Shown: positions 8,802-17,039, numbered from the stretch's first letter. The stretch: 64,000 nt of DNA from Alphaproteobacteria bacterium (GCA_030041335.1 JASHOB010000257.1:54269-118268), one strand, 5' to 3'. A program made the numbers and translations. Notes: generated by a model not told the origin, from the sequence alone.

Positions 8802-9260
8802 TCACTTTATGCGGCAGGAGATGCGTACCGTATCGCCATCCTTCTCGTCATGCTCGTACAGGCGGCCGCCGAATACTTTTTTTTTTGAGCGCGCGGGCGA
8901 TTCGGTGCGGCAGGTGAAAATCGGTGGTCGCGATCACTATAGGGTCACCCGAATGCTCGATCGAAATGACGCGGTTGAGTGGGTGATTCCGCCATTTGCA
9001 TTTCTCTTTATGGCGTACGGCAGCCTCGATTTGAGCGGTTTGCGCCGGTGAAAAAATTCCCGTCAAGGCTAGGATACCCGCAGGGAATCCGTCATGAATC
9101 CGCTGGCAGGCCTTGCATCACGTTGGTTAGGCTTCTTCTGGAACTCCGTCCCATTGCCAGCGGCCACGATGAGACACAGTACCGCAATCGCTGCACACGG
9201 TCGGCTCCCGTATCTTGTGTTTGGTTATTCGGATCTCCAATTGTGTTGAACTTAAGAGAT
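8802..9260 (-). pseudogene. BCAM0308-type protein remnant with stops and a homopolymer frameshift
   Basis: On the minus strand the family pattern can be followed: EPTVCSDCGTVSHRGRWQW, then CKACQRIHDGFPAGILALTG, then NHPLNRVISIEH and TTDFHLPHRIARA. Two in-frame stops (TAA and TGA, near 9127 and 9118) separate the first two blocks. A run of ten T at 8877-8886 shifts the frame before the end, GGRLYEHDEKDGDTVRIS. The two CxxC pairs suggest a small zinc-ribbon protein. I recall that the namesake lies in the low-oxygen-activated locus of Burkholderia cenocepacia, which fits the neighbours. It is probably non-functional. Confidence 0.8.
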
Positions 9261-9277
9261 CGTCGTCGTCGTCGACC

Positions 9278-9291
9278 TTGATCCAGATCAG
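9278..9291. promoter_or_regulatory. FNR/FixK-type box upstream of the LOG gene
   Basis: TTGATCCAGATCAG matches the FNR/FixK consensus TTGAT-N4-ATCAA except for the last base. Its centre is about 103 bases upstream of the LOG start. It also lies at the beginning of the decayed BCAM0308-type gene on the other strand. Confidence 0.65.
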
Positions 9292-9350
9292 CCCTGTGGG
9301 ACGACACCGTTGCCTCACGAGGCGATCGCCCCGATTATTCGGGCCGATTG

Positions 9351-9362
9351 GTAGGTACCTAC
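9351..9362. promoter_or_regulatory. 12-base palindrome upstream of the LOG gene
   Basis: GTAGGTACCTAC is a perfect palindrome 25 bases before the LOG start. Part of it, GTACCTACGG (9355-9364), is found again at 7666-7675, upstream of the FNR-type gene. Its binding protein is unknown. Confidence 0.4.
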
Positions 9363-9387
9363 GGACGATACGGACACGGGGAGTGGA

Positions 9388-10386
9388 ATGGCTGACAGGC
9401 CAGTCGAAACGCCAGTCGAAACGCCACCTAATCATCGACACCCATCGCCTCCGCACTCGCACGAACGGAAGCGGCCGCTGCCTTGGCACAAACCTAAAGG
9501 GGCCGAAGACGATGCCTGCGCCCCCGCCGCACTGGAGGCGATCCTCAGCAACCCGAACTATCGCGAAGCCGACGATGATATCGTGTTTCTGCAATCCGAT
9601 ACGACGCGCGGTGTACGTCTGCAACTCGATTACCTGAAAACGGAGAGCGTATTGCAGGCGCATCAGGTCGCACACACGATTGTCGTCTTCGGCGGGACCC
9701 GCATCGTTGAGCCCCAAGCAGCGCGGCGTGAAGTACAGCAATGGGCCGAAGCCGCTGCCGTGAATGAGGCCGATTCCGAAATCCGGCAACGGCTTGCGGT
9801 GGCGCGACGCGTCGATGCAAAGAGCCGCTATTACGAGATCGCTCGCGAATTCGGTCGTGTCGTTGGCGCCGCGGGAGCAACAGCATTGGACGGCCGCATC
9901 ATGATCATGACGGGGGGTGGCCCTGGGATCATGGAGGCGGCTAATCGCGGCGCCCACGACGTCGGTGCAAAATCGATCGGCCTCAATATCAGTTTGCCGA
10001 AAGAGCAGTTCCCAAACCCGTACGTTACGCCGGACTTGTGCTTCAGTTTCCATTACTTTGCCATTCGCAAACTCCATTTCCTGATGCGGGCGCGCGCTTT
10101 GGTCGCCTTTCCGGGCGGCTACGGTACGCTTGATGAGTTGTTCGAAGTGCTGTCGCTGGCACAAACCCGAAAGATGAAGCCCGTTCCAGTGATTTTAGTG
10201 GGCGAAGCCTACTGGCAGCGTGTATTTGATGCGGAATTTCTGGTCGACGAAGGCGTCATCGATCCCGAGGATCGGGACTTGTTCTGGTTTGCGGAATCCG
10301 CCGATGACATTTGGCACAGCATTCTCGCCTGGCATGACGCGAACGGCACGCCATTGCTGGCGTCGACCACCAGGACGAACCCGTGA
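9388..10386 (+). CDS. LOG family protein (Rossmann-like, lysine decarboxylase-type fold)
   Basis: A 332-residue LOG family protein with GGGPGIMEAANRGA and the signature PGGYGTLDELFE. Classical LOG proteins are nucleoside 5'-monophosphate phosphoribohydrolases that release cytokinin-type bases. This one is longer than the usual 190-220 residues. It has a Pro/His-rich N-terminal tail (residues 1-40) and an extra domain before the nucleotide-binding part, as in the longer bacterial group found near low-oxygen genes. GGGGAG is four bases before the ATG. Its stop overlaps the GTG of the next gene by four bases, so the two form an operon. An FNR-type box lies upstream. The substrate is unknown. Confidence 0.88.
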   Translation: MADRPVETPVETPPNHRHPSPPHSHERKRPLPWHKPKGAEDDACAPAALEAILSNPNYREADDDIVFLQSDTTRGVRLQLDYLKTESVLQAHQVAHTIVVFGGTRIVEPQAARREVQQWAEAAAVNEADSEIRQRLAVARRVDAKSRYYEIAREFGRVVGAAGATALDGRIMIMTGGGPGIMEAANRGAHDVGAKSIGLNISLPKEQFPNPYVTPDLCFSFHYFAIRKLHFLMRARALVAFPGGYGTLDELFEVLSLAQTRKMKPVPVILVGEAYWQRVFDAEFLVDEGVIDPEDRDLFWFAESADDIWHSILAWHDANGTPLLASTTRTNP

Positions 10387-11771
10387 AGTTGTCGTTCCAC
10401 GGTGCAGATCAGGACGTTACCGGTTCGTGCCATCTCCTGGAGTGCCTGGGTCGACGCATCCTCATCGATTGCGGCATGCGCCAAGGCAGCCGCGAATTGG
10501 TGCAGGAGAATGCTGAGCCATTCGGCTTCGATCCGGTTGCGATCGACATCGTGCTTTTGACGCACGCTCATCTCGACCATTGCGGACGACTACCCCTCCT
10601 GGTCAAACGTGGTTTCAAGGGCGAGATCATCGCGACTGCAGCCACACGCGAATTGGCACGCCTCGTCATTGTCGACGCGGCCCATCTTCAGGAGGAAGAA
10701 CTGCGCCGCGCATCACGCCATCAGCGTCGCCATGGCGATCGGAGTCCGGCCGAGCCGCTCTATTCCCTGCTCGATGCGTTTGCGGCGCTGGGCCAGTTCG
10801 GGCGTGCGGCGGCCTACGGCGCTCCGATCCAGCTTGCGCCGGGAATCCGCGCCACGTTTATCGACGCCGGACATATCCTCGGTTCCGCCAGCGTTCTAGT
10901 TGAGGTCGTCGAGCACGGCGAGAGTCGTTCCGTCTTGTTTTCCGGCGATATTGGCAACGCGGGGCGGCCGTTACTGCGGCCGCCGGCAACGCCAGCCAGT
11001 GCCGATTTCATCGTCATGGAATCGACCTACGGCGACCGTTTGCATCGCCCGATGGCCGCATCGATCGATGAATTCTACGCGGCGGTCGCCGAGACGTTCG
11101 CCCGCGGCGGCAACATAATCATCCCTACCTTCGCCCTCGAGCGAGCGCAGGAGATTTTGTACTGTCTGCACCAGGGCATCGAAATAAGCAAAGTGCCGAC
11201 GGCAGCCCAAGTTTTTCTCGATTCGCCTATGGCGATCTCCGCGACTGAGATATTCAGGCATCATCCCGAATGCCTTGAGCCTTCAGTCGCCGCCCTTTTC
11301 CAGCACGGCGGCGACCCGTTCCGCCTGCCAAACCTCCACCTATCCCGCGAGACGGCGGATTCGATGGCGGTCAATCGTGTCACCGGTGGCGCGGTCATCT
11401 TGGCCGGCGCCGGCATGTGCACCGGCGGCCGCATTCGCCACCATCTACGTCACAATCTCTGGCGAAGCGAGTGCTCGGTGGTTTTTGTCGGCTTCGCCGC
11501 GATCGGCACGCCCGCGCGGCGGATCATCGACGGGGCCCAATCGATCGTGCTGCTCGGCGAAGACATTCCAGTCCGTGCCCGGATCCATACGATCAACGGC
11601 TTCTCCGCTCACGCCGACCAGCAGGAACTCATCGACTGGCACCGCCGGATTAGCGGTAACAGGATCACATTCGTCGTCCACGGCGAGCTCGCGGCGATGG
11701 CGAGCCTCGCCGTGAAGCTTGTAGCGCCGCGTGTCGAGATGCCCTCCATGCACCAGTCCTACGACCTGTAG
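10383..11771 (+). CDS. Beta-CASP metallo-beta-lactamase, predicted RNA exonuclease
   Basis: A 462-residue protein starting at a GTG that overlaps the LOG stop (GTGA). The metal-binding HxHxDH motif is at residues 61-66 (THAHLDHCG). It is followed by GHILGSASV, FSGDIGN, the ESTYGDR motif and the beta-CASP segment. The C-terminal GFSAHADQQELIDW is the conserved RMMBL histidine motif. This architecture matches mRNA 3'-processing endonuclease or exonuclease-type proteins of the CPSF73/YSH1 group. Coupling to LOG suggests a joint role in nucleotide or RNA turnover under low oxygen; this is inference. Confidence 0.9.
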   Translation: MKLSFHGADQDVTGSCHLLECLGRRILIDCGMRQGSRELVQENAEPFGFDPVAIDIVLLTHAHLDHCGRLPLLVKRGFKGEIIATAATRELARLVIVDAAHLQEEELRRASRHQRRHGDRSPAEPLYSLLDAFAALGQFGRAAAYGAPIQLAPGIRATFIDAGHILGSASVLVEVVEHGESRSVLFSGDIGNAGRPLLRPPATPASADFIVMESTYGDRLHRPMAASIDEFYAAVAETFARGGNIIIPTFALERAQEILYCLHQGIEISKVPTAAQVFLDSPMAISATEIFRHHPECLEPSVAALFQHGGDPFRLPNLHLSRETADSMAVNRVTGGAVILAGAGMCTGGRIRHHLRHNLWRSECSVVFVGFAAIGTPARRIIDGAQSIVLLGEDIPVRARIHTINGFSAHADQQELIDWHRRISGNRITFVVHGELAAMASLAVKLVAPRVEMPSMHQSYDL

Positions 11772-11881
11772 ATGGGACCGACGCCGTCAACGCCTCCGGT
11801 CATACTGACCAAATAAGCGACGATATCGTCGATTCCACTCGGCTCAGAGCGCCGACCGCAATGCGGGACGAGGGGTGCCCC

Positions 11882-11895
11882 TTGAGCTAGATCAA
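11882..11895. promoter_or_regulatory. FNR/FixK-type box upstream of the BON gene
   Basis: TTGAGCTAGATCAA differs from TTGAT-N4-ATCAA at one position. A -10-like TCTATG lies at 11916-11921, which places the box near -41 of a start site around 11929, the usual position for FNR activation. Confidence 0.78.
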
Positions 11896-11959
11896 AGCCG
11901 CTTTCGATTCACGGCTCTATGCATCAATCGTGCGAGAACTGATCCAAGAGGAGATTCGC

Positions 11960-12616
11960 ATGACGGATGACACAAGACTGCAGCAGTGGGTGTCGGACGA
12001 ACTTGCGTTCGAGCCGCGAGTTGATGCCGCGCACATCGGCGTCAGCGTGCGCAATGGCGTGGTCATGCTGTCGGGACGCGTCAACACCTACGCCGAGAAG
12101 TTCGCTGCGGAGGAAGCCGCTCGGCGCGTCAAGGGCGTGACCGCGGTGGCCCAGGAGCTCGAGGTCTATCTACCGTCCGACAAGAAGAGCGACGATGCCG
12201 AAATTGCCGAGCGTCTGGTTCGTATGTTGCACTGGGACGTGTTGATCCCGCACGACCGCATCACGGTGAAGGTCGAGCACGGCTATGTGACGCTCGGGGG
12301 CGAAGTCCAATGGCATTACCAGCGGGCCGAGGCTGAAGCGGACGCGCGCAAGCTTAGCGGCGTGAAGGCCGTAATCAACGACATCCACTTACGCCCGGTC
12401 ATCAGGTCCGAGAATGTCGAGGCCAGGATCCGAGCAGCGTTGGAGCGCAACGCAGCGACTGAAGCTAACCGCGTAACGGTCGACGTGGCGGGGACTAAGG
12501 TTACGCTCAGCGGCAAGGTTAATGCGTGGACCGAGCGCGAAACGATCGAACGAGCGGCGTGGTCGGTGCCAGGCGTCACCGAGGTCGACGATCAGATCGA
12601 GTTGTCGCGCCCTTAA
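11960..12616 (+). CDS. Triple BON-domain protein
   Basis: A 218-residue protein starting at the ATG at 11960, which has GAGGAG six bases upstream; an in-frame GTG at 11930 has none. It consists of three BON domains (about residues 5-72, 80-147, 150-217). Each has the pattern V.V.NG.V.LSG.V and ends near A..V.GV..V. There is no signal peptide, unlike OsmY, so it is predicted cytoplasmic. BON domains are thought to bind membranes or phospholipids. Triple-BON soluble proteins recur beside Usp and FNR genes in oxygen-limitation clusters, and the FNR-type box supports induction at low oxygen. Confidence 0.88.
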   Translation: MTDDTRLQQWVSDELAFEPRVDAAHIGVSVRNGVVMLSGRVNTYAEKFAAEEAARRVKGVTAVAQELEVYLPSDKKSDDAEIAERLVRMLHWDVLIPHDRITVKVEHGYVTLGGEVQWHYQRAEAEADARKLSGVKAVINDIHLRPVIRSENVEARIRAALERNAATEANRVTVDVAGTKVTLSGKVNAWTERETIERAAWSVPGVTEVDDQIELSRP

Positions 12617-12644
12617 CCGCCTCCGATAAAGGTCATAGGAGTTG

Positions 12645-13103
12645 GTGATTAGTGCCTACGAGATAGAATTATTGTCGCCGGATCGCGCTTCAATGGCCTA
12701 TCCGTTGGTTTTGGCCGCGCATCCCGCGGTCGAACTTCAACAGTGGTTACGCTACGTGCGCGCGTTGACGGAACTGCCACCGGAATGCTCTGGCGTTCTC
12801 GGATTACGTGGCGATGGCGGCTATTTCTGTGGCCTTTTGATTTACCGGAACGACAGGGAACCGTGGCACGATCCGCGTCTCTCGGTCGAATTGTTCGTCG
12901 CAATCGATTTGGTCAATGTCCGCGCAGTGACCGACGCGCTGCTCGCGGCGGCGGAAGCGAAGGCCGCCGCGCTCGCCTGCACCGTCGTACAAATTCGGAT
13001 TGAACACGGACCGAAATTGGTGGCGCGTATTCGTCAGGCCGGCTACCGGCCCGCCGCCGGTCTGATGGCAAAGGACATAACGGCTCTGCCGAAGCCGAAT
13101 TAA
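12645..13103 (+). CDS. Hypothetical protein, GNAT-like features
   Basis: A 152-residue protein from the GTG at 12645; a TTG directly before it is also possible, and AGGAG is close upstream. The sequence has alternating strands and helices: LFVAIDLVNVRAVTDALL, a long alanine-rich helix, then VQIRIEHGPKLVARIRQAGYRP. The last part resembles the end of an acetyltransferase-like fold, where the final GYRP turn is common. No acetyl-CoA binding loop is clear. It follows the BON gene by 28 bases on the same strand and may be in its operon. Function unknown. Confidence 0.65.
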   Translation: MISAYEIELLSPDRASMAYPLVLAAHPAVELQQWLRYVRALTELPPECSGVLGLRGDGGYFCGLLIYRNDREPWHDPRLSVELFVAIDLVNVRAVTDALLAAAEAKAAALACTVVQIRIEHGPKLVARIRQAGYRPAAGLMAKDITALPKPN

Positions 13104-13109
13104 TCCGTC

Positions 13110-13340
13110 CAGCCCTTTTTTATCCATCACCTCGAGCTTGGCGCGATCCCGCCCATGAACGAGCGTCGCAACGTCGAGATCGATGAGTCCGCCAGCTCGC
13201 CGCCCGGAAAAGGTGCAGCTGACGGTTTCGATTGTCAGGCCAAGATGGTGCGATCGGGAGATCGCGGAATGGCACGCCGATCCGGTCGCCGATGCGACCC
13301 CGTTCGACTTCCTCCTCCAACGCGCACGACAGCGCCGCTG
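13110..13340 (-). pseudogene. C-terminal remnant of a second FNR/FixK-type regulator
   Basis: The minus strand reads GLTIETVSCTFSGRRAGG followed by LIDLDVATLVHGRDRAKLEV, the helix-turn-helix and end of a Crp/Fnr regulator. The E..S.TF recognition pattern is kept. Upstream, EEEVERGRIGDR fits the linker before the DNA-binding domain but is in another frame. No sensor domain was found. Together with the intact regulator at 6.8 kb, this indicates the island once had two such regulators. Confidence 0.7.
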
Positions 13341-13899
13341 ATCTCATTTCCGGGCACCGACGGCAGCTTCGGCCGGTCAGCTTGCCGTCGGCGATACGCC
13401 GATCAGTGCGGGACACGCGCGGGCGGTGATCAGCGCCTCGTGCCGGCCGCGACGTCCACGGTCGGGGTGGTTGCTGACAAAGGCGGCCAGCGAAACCGAC
13501 CACGGCTTTAACCAAAAGCACCTGTTGCGGTCTGCCTTCTGTGAACGTCGGTCACACGGAAGGTCCGAGTTTCGCAGTCTCGCTCCTCGATCGAGACATA
13601 TTCCTCCCGGCGTCGAACCGGTGGTGATCACCTTTGAAGATCGTTTCGTCATCGGGGCCTGCCTCACCAAACGAGAGCACCCATCCGCGTCGTCCATGAC
13701 GGATGCGCCCCGTTCGTTGTCGCCGGCCCAGAAGCGATAAAAAATGACCTCGTCGCGATTTTCGGGTATTGTTTTAGGATCAACCTCCCCGCCCCATGTC
13801 AGCGGCTCGCGGATCTCGCAGCCAAAGCTTCCTACCGCCTTCCGGAAAATCATGACAGTGGGCCAGTTCCAATATTCGTATCCTGTGATGGAGATCCGA
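13341..13899. other. Intergenic stretch, no supported gene
   Basis: Overlapping frames on both strands, none with a family or ribosome site I can support. It probably includes more of the decayed regulator and the promoter of the DUF1476 gene. Confidence 0.4.
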
Positions 13900-14220
13900 A
13901 TGCCGCCTATCGAGGACCGGGAAGGGGCCGAGGAGGCCCGCTACGCGAGACACGAGGAACCGACATTTCGCGTCAAAGCACGACGCAACAAGCTCTTGGC
14001 GCTCTGGGCTTTGGAAAAAATGGGACGGCCCGGGGCGGCGGCGCCGGAACAGGCGGGCGAACTTGTCGATATCGTCACCGCCGATGACACCGACGCGGCG
14101 GTAATCGCCCGCATTGGCGCGCCTCTATCGTCCGGAGGAATATTCGTGCCCGCGGCCGAGAGCCGTGAGCGCCTCGAGAGGTTTGGCGCAGCGGCCCGCG
14201 ACGGCGCTCCGGCCCGATAG
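13900..14220 (+). CDS. DUF1476 protein, F1-ATPase zeta-subunit-type inhibitor homologue
   Basis: I take the ATG at 13900, with GGAG six bases upstream, giving 106 residues, the usual family size; upstream in-frame ATGs at 13852 and 13888 are less likely. The core ARHEEPTFRVKARRNKLLAL followed by WALEKMG matches DUF1476, whose Paracoccus member is the zeta subunit that inhibits the F1 ATPase. This copy is more divergent than a housekeeping one, and its C-terminus is Ala/Gly-rich. It converges on fixJ with 12 bases between stops. A role in saving ATP under low oxygen is plausible but inferred. Confidence 0.78.
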   Translation: MPPIEDREGAEEARYARHEEPTFRVKARRNKLLALWALEKMGRPGAAAPEQAGELVDIVTADDTDAAVIARIGAPLSSGGIFVPAAESRERLERFGAAARDGAPAR

Positions 14221-14232
14221 CGCCGACAGCGT

Positions 14233-14853
14233 CTAGCTCGGTTTCGACAGGCCTGCTTCGATTGCCATCCGGACGAGGCTCGACAGCGATCGCGACTGCA
14301 TTTTTTCCATCACGCGTGCGCGGTGAATCTCAACGGTGCGCTGGCTTATGCCAAGTAGATGGGCGATCACCTTGTTCGGGTGGCCCACGATCATCGCCTG
14401 AAAGACGTCACGCTCGCGATCGGTGAGCTGTTCGTGGCGCGCGCGCGTCTCGGCGACTTCTTCAGATTGGCGGCGGTCGCGCGTGGCCTTTGCCAGCGCC
14501 CGCTGCACTGCTTCCAGCATCACTTCGTCGGGAAATGGCTTTTCGATGAAATCGCTGGCTCCCGCTTTGAGAGCGCGAACCGCCATCGGTATGTCACCGT
14601 GACCGGTCATGACGATCACCGGAATATCGATGCCGCGCTCGATTAGCGCCTGCTGCAATTCGAGTCCGTCGATATCGGGCATGCGGACATCGACAACCAG
14701 GCAGTCGCCCGGAGCTGGCTTGGCGGTGTTCAGGAAATCGCGGCCCGATTCTTGCGCAGCGACGCGCTTCACGCCAGCGGCTTCCAAAAGTAGCTTGAGC
14801 GAGTCCCGGATCGCCTCGTCGTCGTCGACAATAAAGACCGTTGGTTCGCTCAT
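14233..14853 (-). CDS. fixJ: FixJ-type response regulator
   Basis: A 206-residue two-domain regulator. The receiver domain has the acidic pair in FIVDDDEA, phospho-acceptor Asp55 in VVDVRMPD, the Thr of VMTGHGD and the Lys of EKPF. The C-terminal LuxR/FixJ helix-turn-helix reads LTDRERDVF, then [17 protein letters not shown]. FixJ, phosphorylated by FixL at low oxygen, activates fixK- and nif-type promoters. The ATG at 14853 overlaps the fixL stop by four bases, so the pair is coupled. Confidence 0.93.
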   Translation of the reverse strand: MSEPTVFIVDDDEAIRDSLKLLLEAAGVKRVAAQESGRDFLNTAKPAPGDCLVVDVRMPDIDGLELQQALIERGIDIPVIVMTGHGDIPMAVRALKAGASDFIEKPFPDEVMLEAVQRALAKATRDRRQSEEVAETRARHEQLTDRERDVFQAMIVGHPNKVIAHLLGISQRTVEIHRARVMEKMQSRSLSSLVRMAIEAGLSKPS

Positions 14854-16028
14854 GGCTGCTCCGCCAGCGCTTCGGCAGTGGGCAGCGTAAAGGCAAACGT
14901 CACCCCGCCGTCCGGGTTCGGCGTCGTCCAGATTTTTCCGCCATGAGAGTCGATGATCGAGCGGCAGATCGAAAGTCCGAGGCCCATGCCCTTTTCCTTC
15001 GTCGTCACGAACGGCTGAAAGAGCTGGTCGGCGACCTCGGAGGCGAGGCCAGGGCCGCTATCCGCGATAGAAACGAGCACCATGTCATTTTCAGCTTCGC
15101 TGGTCGCGATCCGGAGCTCGCGCCGCACGACGCCCTGCATGGCTTCAATCCCATTACGTATCAGATTGAGGATGACCTGTTGGATCTGGATCCGGTCAAT
15201 CATCACCGGCGCCAGTTCGATCCCGAGCTCCATGCGCACCATGACGCCGCTTTCCTTCGCGCCGACGAGAGCTAGCGCGCTCGCTTCCTCAAGCACTTTG
15301 TTGATGGATTCGGGCTGCCGTTCCGTCTCGCCCTTCTGCAGGAACTGCCGCATGCGATGAATGATTTGGCCGGCGCGGCTGGCTTGCGCCACCGCTTTGT
15401 CCATCGTTTCCTCAAGGCGCTCGCGCGATATATCCGGGTTGACGATCATCCGGCGCGTCGCCTGCACATAATTGATGATCGCCGTCAGCGGCTGATTGAG
15501 TTCGTGCGCGAGCGCGGACGCCATTTGACCCATGGCGCTTAGGCGCGATGCGCGCAAGAGCTCGGATTGCAACTCCTGCAGGCGCTCGCGCGCGACCTGC
15601 CTTTCGGTGATGTCGCGAACGAAACCAGTGAACATGCGCTTGCCTTCGAGATTGATCTCGCCAACCGCGAGTTCCATCGGAAAGGTCGAGCCGTTCGCCC
15701 TGCGCCCGAGCACCACACGGCCGATGCCGATAATGCGGCGCTCCCCCGTATGGCGATAGCGTTCGAGATAGCCATCATGCTCGTCGCGGTAGGGCTGCGG
15801 CATCAGCATTTTGACGTTCTGCCCGATGACGTCTGTGGCGGAATAGCCAAACAGTCGTTCGGCGGCAGGGCTGAAGGATTGGACAAGGCCACGGTCGTTG
15901 ATGACGATGATTGCGTCGGGAACGGTCTCAAGGACGGACCGCAGATGCGCTTCGCTCGCGCGCAACGCCCGTTCCGCATCCTGCAGCGATTGATATTCGC
16001 CGGTTTCCGCCGCCATCGGCCCCACCAT
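14850..16028 (-). CDS. fixL: FixL-type oxygen-sensing histidine kinase
   Basis: A 392-residue soluble kinase with no membrane helix and a single PAS domain (about residues 22-145). Against FixL as I know it, His84 in [11 protein letters not shown] takes the heme-ligand position (His200 in Bradyrhizobium). Arg90 and Arg104 (in IIGIGR) take those of Arg206 and Arg220, the latter being the oxygen-state switch. The position of His214 is Arg98 here. Heme sensing is therefore likely. The kinase core has phospho-acceptor His175 in [11 protein letters not shown], and N and G boxes in [10 protein letters not shown] and DSGPGL. GGGAG lies eight bases before the ATG at 16028. Confidence 0.93.
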   Translation of the reverse strand: MVGPMAAETGEYQSLQDAERALRASEAHLRSVLETVPDAIIVINDRGLVQSFSPAAERLFGYSATDVIGQNVKMLMPQPYRDEHDGYLERYRHTGERRIIGIGRVVLGRRANGSTFPMELAVGEINLEGKRMFTGFVRDITERQVARERLQELQSELLRASRLSAMGQMASALAHELNQPLTAIINYVQATRRMIVNPDISRERLEETMDKAVAQASRAGQIIHRMRQFLQKGETERQPESINKVLEEASALALVGAKESGVMVRMELGIELAPVMIDRIQIQQVILNLIRNGIEAMQGVVRRELRIATSEAENDMVLVSIADSGPGLASEVADQLFQPFVTTKEKGMGLGLSICRSIIDSHGGKIWTTPNPDGGVTFAFTLPTAEALAEQP

Positions 16029-16334
16029 AGGATACGCTCCCAGATGTCTCTCACCTCAAAGACCAGCCAACGATAGCAAGAGAGCGGGGCCGTGCCAAAC
16101 CGCGCTTGGCGCTGGACCGTCATCGGGGCCCGGCGGCGAAAATAAAGGGGGCCAGGAGCTGACCACCGCTTTCCTTGTCGAGCGGCTCGGAACCGGCGAG
16201 ATGGCATCGACCGGCACGCTTACGCGATCGCACTGATGGTTGCTGCCGGTTATCGCACTCAACCAGCTCGACGACACCCATTCGTGATGCGACATGGAGC
16301 GGCGCGCGCGACGATCATCATCACCGATCGATCC
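16029..16334. other. Intergenic stretch upstream of fixL
   Basis: No supported gene. Minus-strand frames are broken and may belong to the decayed ATPase or another lost gene. The fixL promoter should lie here. Confidence 0.35.
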
Positions 16335-16605
16335 CCTTCAGCAACGAAAGATCGGCAATTTTTGATAACGCCGCTTTGAACGCAAGCAAAGTACCGATGA
16401 CCGCCACCTCCACAAACTCGCCGGGGAATAACCGAAGGACTGCGGCCGCCTCGAGCATCCAGGGATCGGGTGCCCGGAATTTGCCCAAGGCGCCAAAGCT
16501 TCGCCGCTATCGGGCATCGCCTTTGGGCCGAAGACTTGAAGCCGGTTACGGGCTTCCGCGCTCGTCAGACCCGGCGGCACCTTCATCTCGACCGGTTGCC
16601 GATGA
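16335..16605 (-). pseudogene. N-terminal remnant of a P-type ATPase
   Basis: The minus strand reads PPGLTSAEARNRLQVFGPKA, the cation-ATPase N-terminal motif. After a frame change it continues as FRAPDPWMLEAAAVLRLF and GEFVEVAVIGTLLAFKAALS, typical of plasma-membrane proton-efflux-type ATPases around the first membrane helices. It then ends in unrelated sequence near 16335. The phosphorylation DKTGT region is absent. P-type ATPases of this sort accompany Usp and FNR genes in other low-oxygen islands. Confidence 0.75.
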
Positions 16606-17025
16606 TGGTCACGGCGTCTAGCGGGGGAGCGCGATGGCCGGTCGCCGGACGGCCGGCGCCAATGCATGAGCGCGCGCAAGTCATCGCCGTGCTCGGGATG
16701 TGGGTCTGGTGCTCGATCAGTCTGCCGCGCATCGTCTCTTTGGCGTAACCCGCTCGGCGCAAAGGAGCGGCACCCGGTCGATCACATCCACAACCGGGTC
16801 AAAGCGGCCGATCGTTACGCACAACGATGTCGAACAGCGTAATCGTAGTGCCTTCCTCCTTGTCGCCGCGGAGATGGAAATTGTCCGCCATGCATCGATC
16901 AGATGAAGCTCGGATATCCAACGACGCGGTGACGATAGATTGGCAATCTTGTGCCATAATATGCTGCTCGCGCGAGCTTTTCGGTCGGTCTGATGCCTCT
17001 TTTAATGTAGCCTTTCAGGCCGACG
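16606..17025. other. Intergenic stretch before the Usp gene
   Basis: No supported gene. Broken frames continue upstream of the ATPase remnant. AT content rises towards 17000, in front of the FNR-type box. Confidence 0.35.
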
Positions 17026-17039
17026 TTGAGGTGGATCAA
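17026..17039. promoter_or_regulatory. FNR/FixK-type box upstream of the Usp gene
   Basis: TTGAGGTGGATCAA has the same half-sites (TTGAG, ATCAA) as the box before the BON gene, one mismatch from consensus. It lies 51 bases before the Usp start, with a TTTAAC at 17065-17070 that could serve as -10. Confidence 0.78.

Noticed and set aside
8877..8886. T10 run as a rho-independent terminator
   Set aside because: It lies inside the BCAM0308 remnant and no GC-rich stem was seen directly before it on either strand.
9261..9275. Short CGT-type trinucleotide run (GTCGTCGTC) before the LOG gene
   Set aside because: Only a few units long, ordinary for this GC content; no regulatory meaning can be supported.
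9127..10164. 345-codon minus-strand frame opposite the LOG gene
   Set aside because: It is antisense to the LOG gene codon for codon; only its last codons belong to the real BCAM0308 remnant.
16338..16679. 113-codon minus-strand frame that could be called as a gene
   Set aside because: Only its first part matches a P-type ATPase and then leaves the frame; annotated as a pseudogene.
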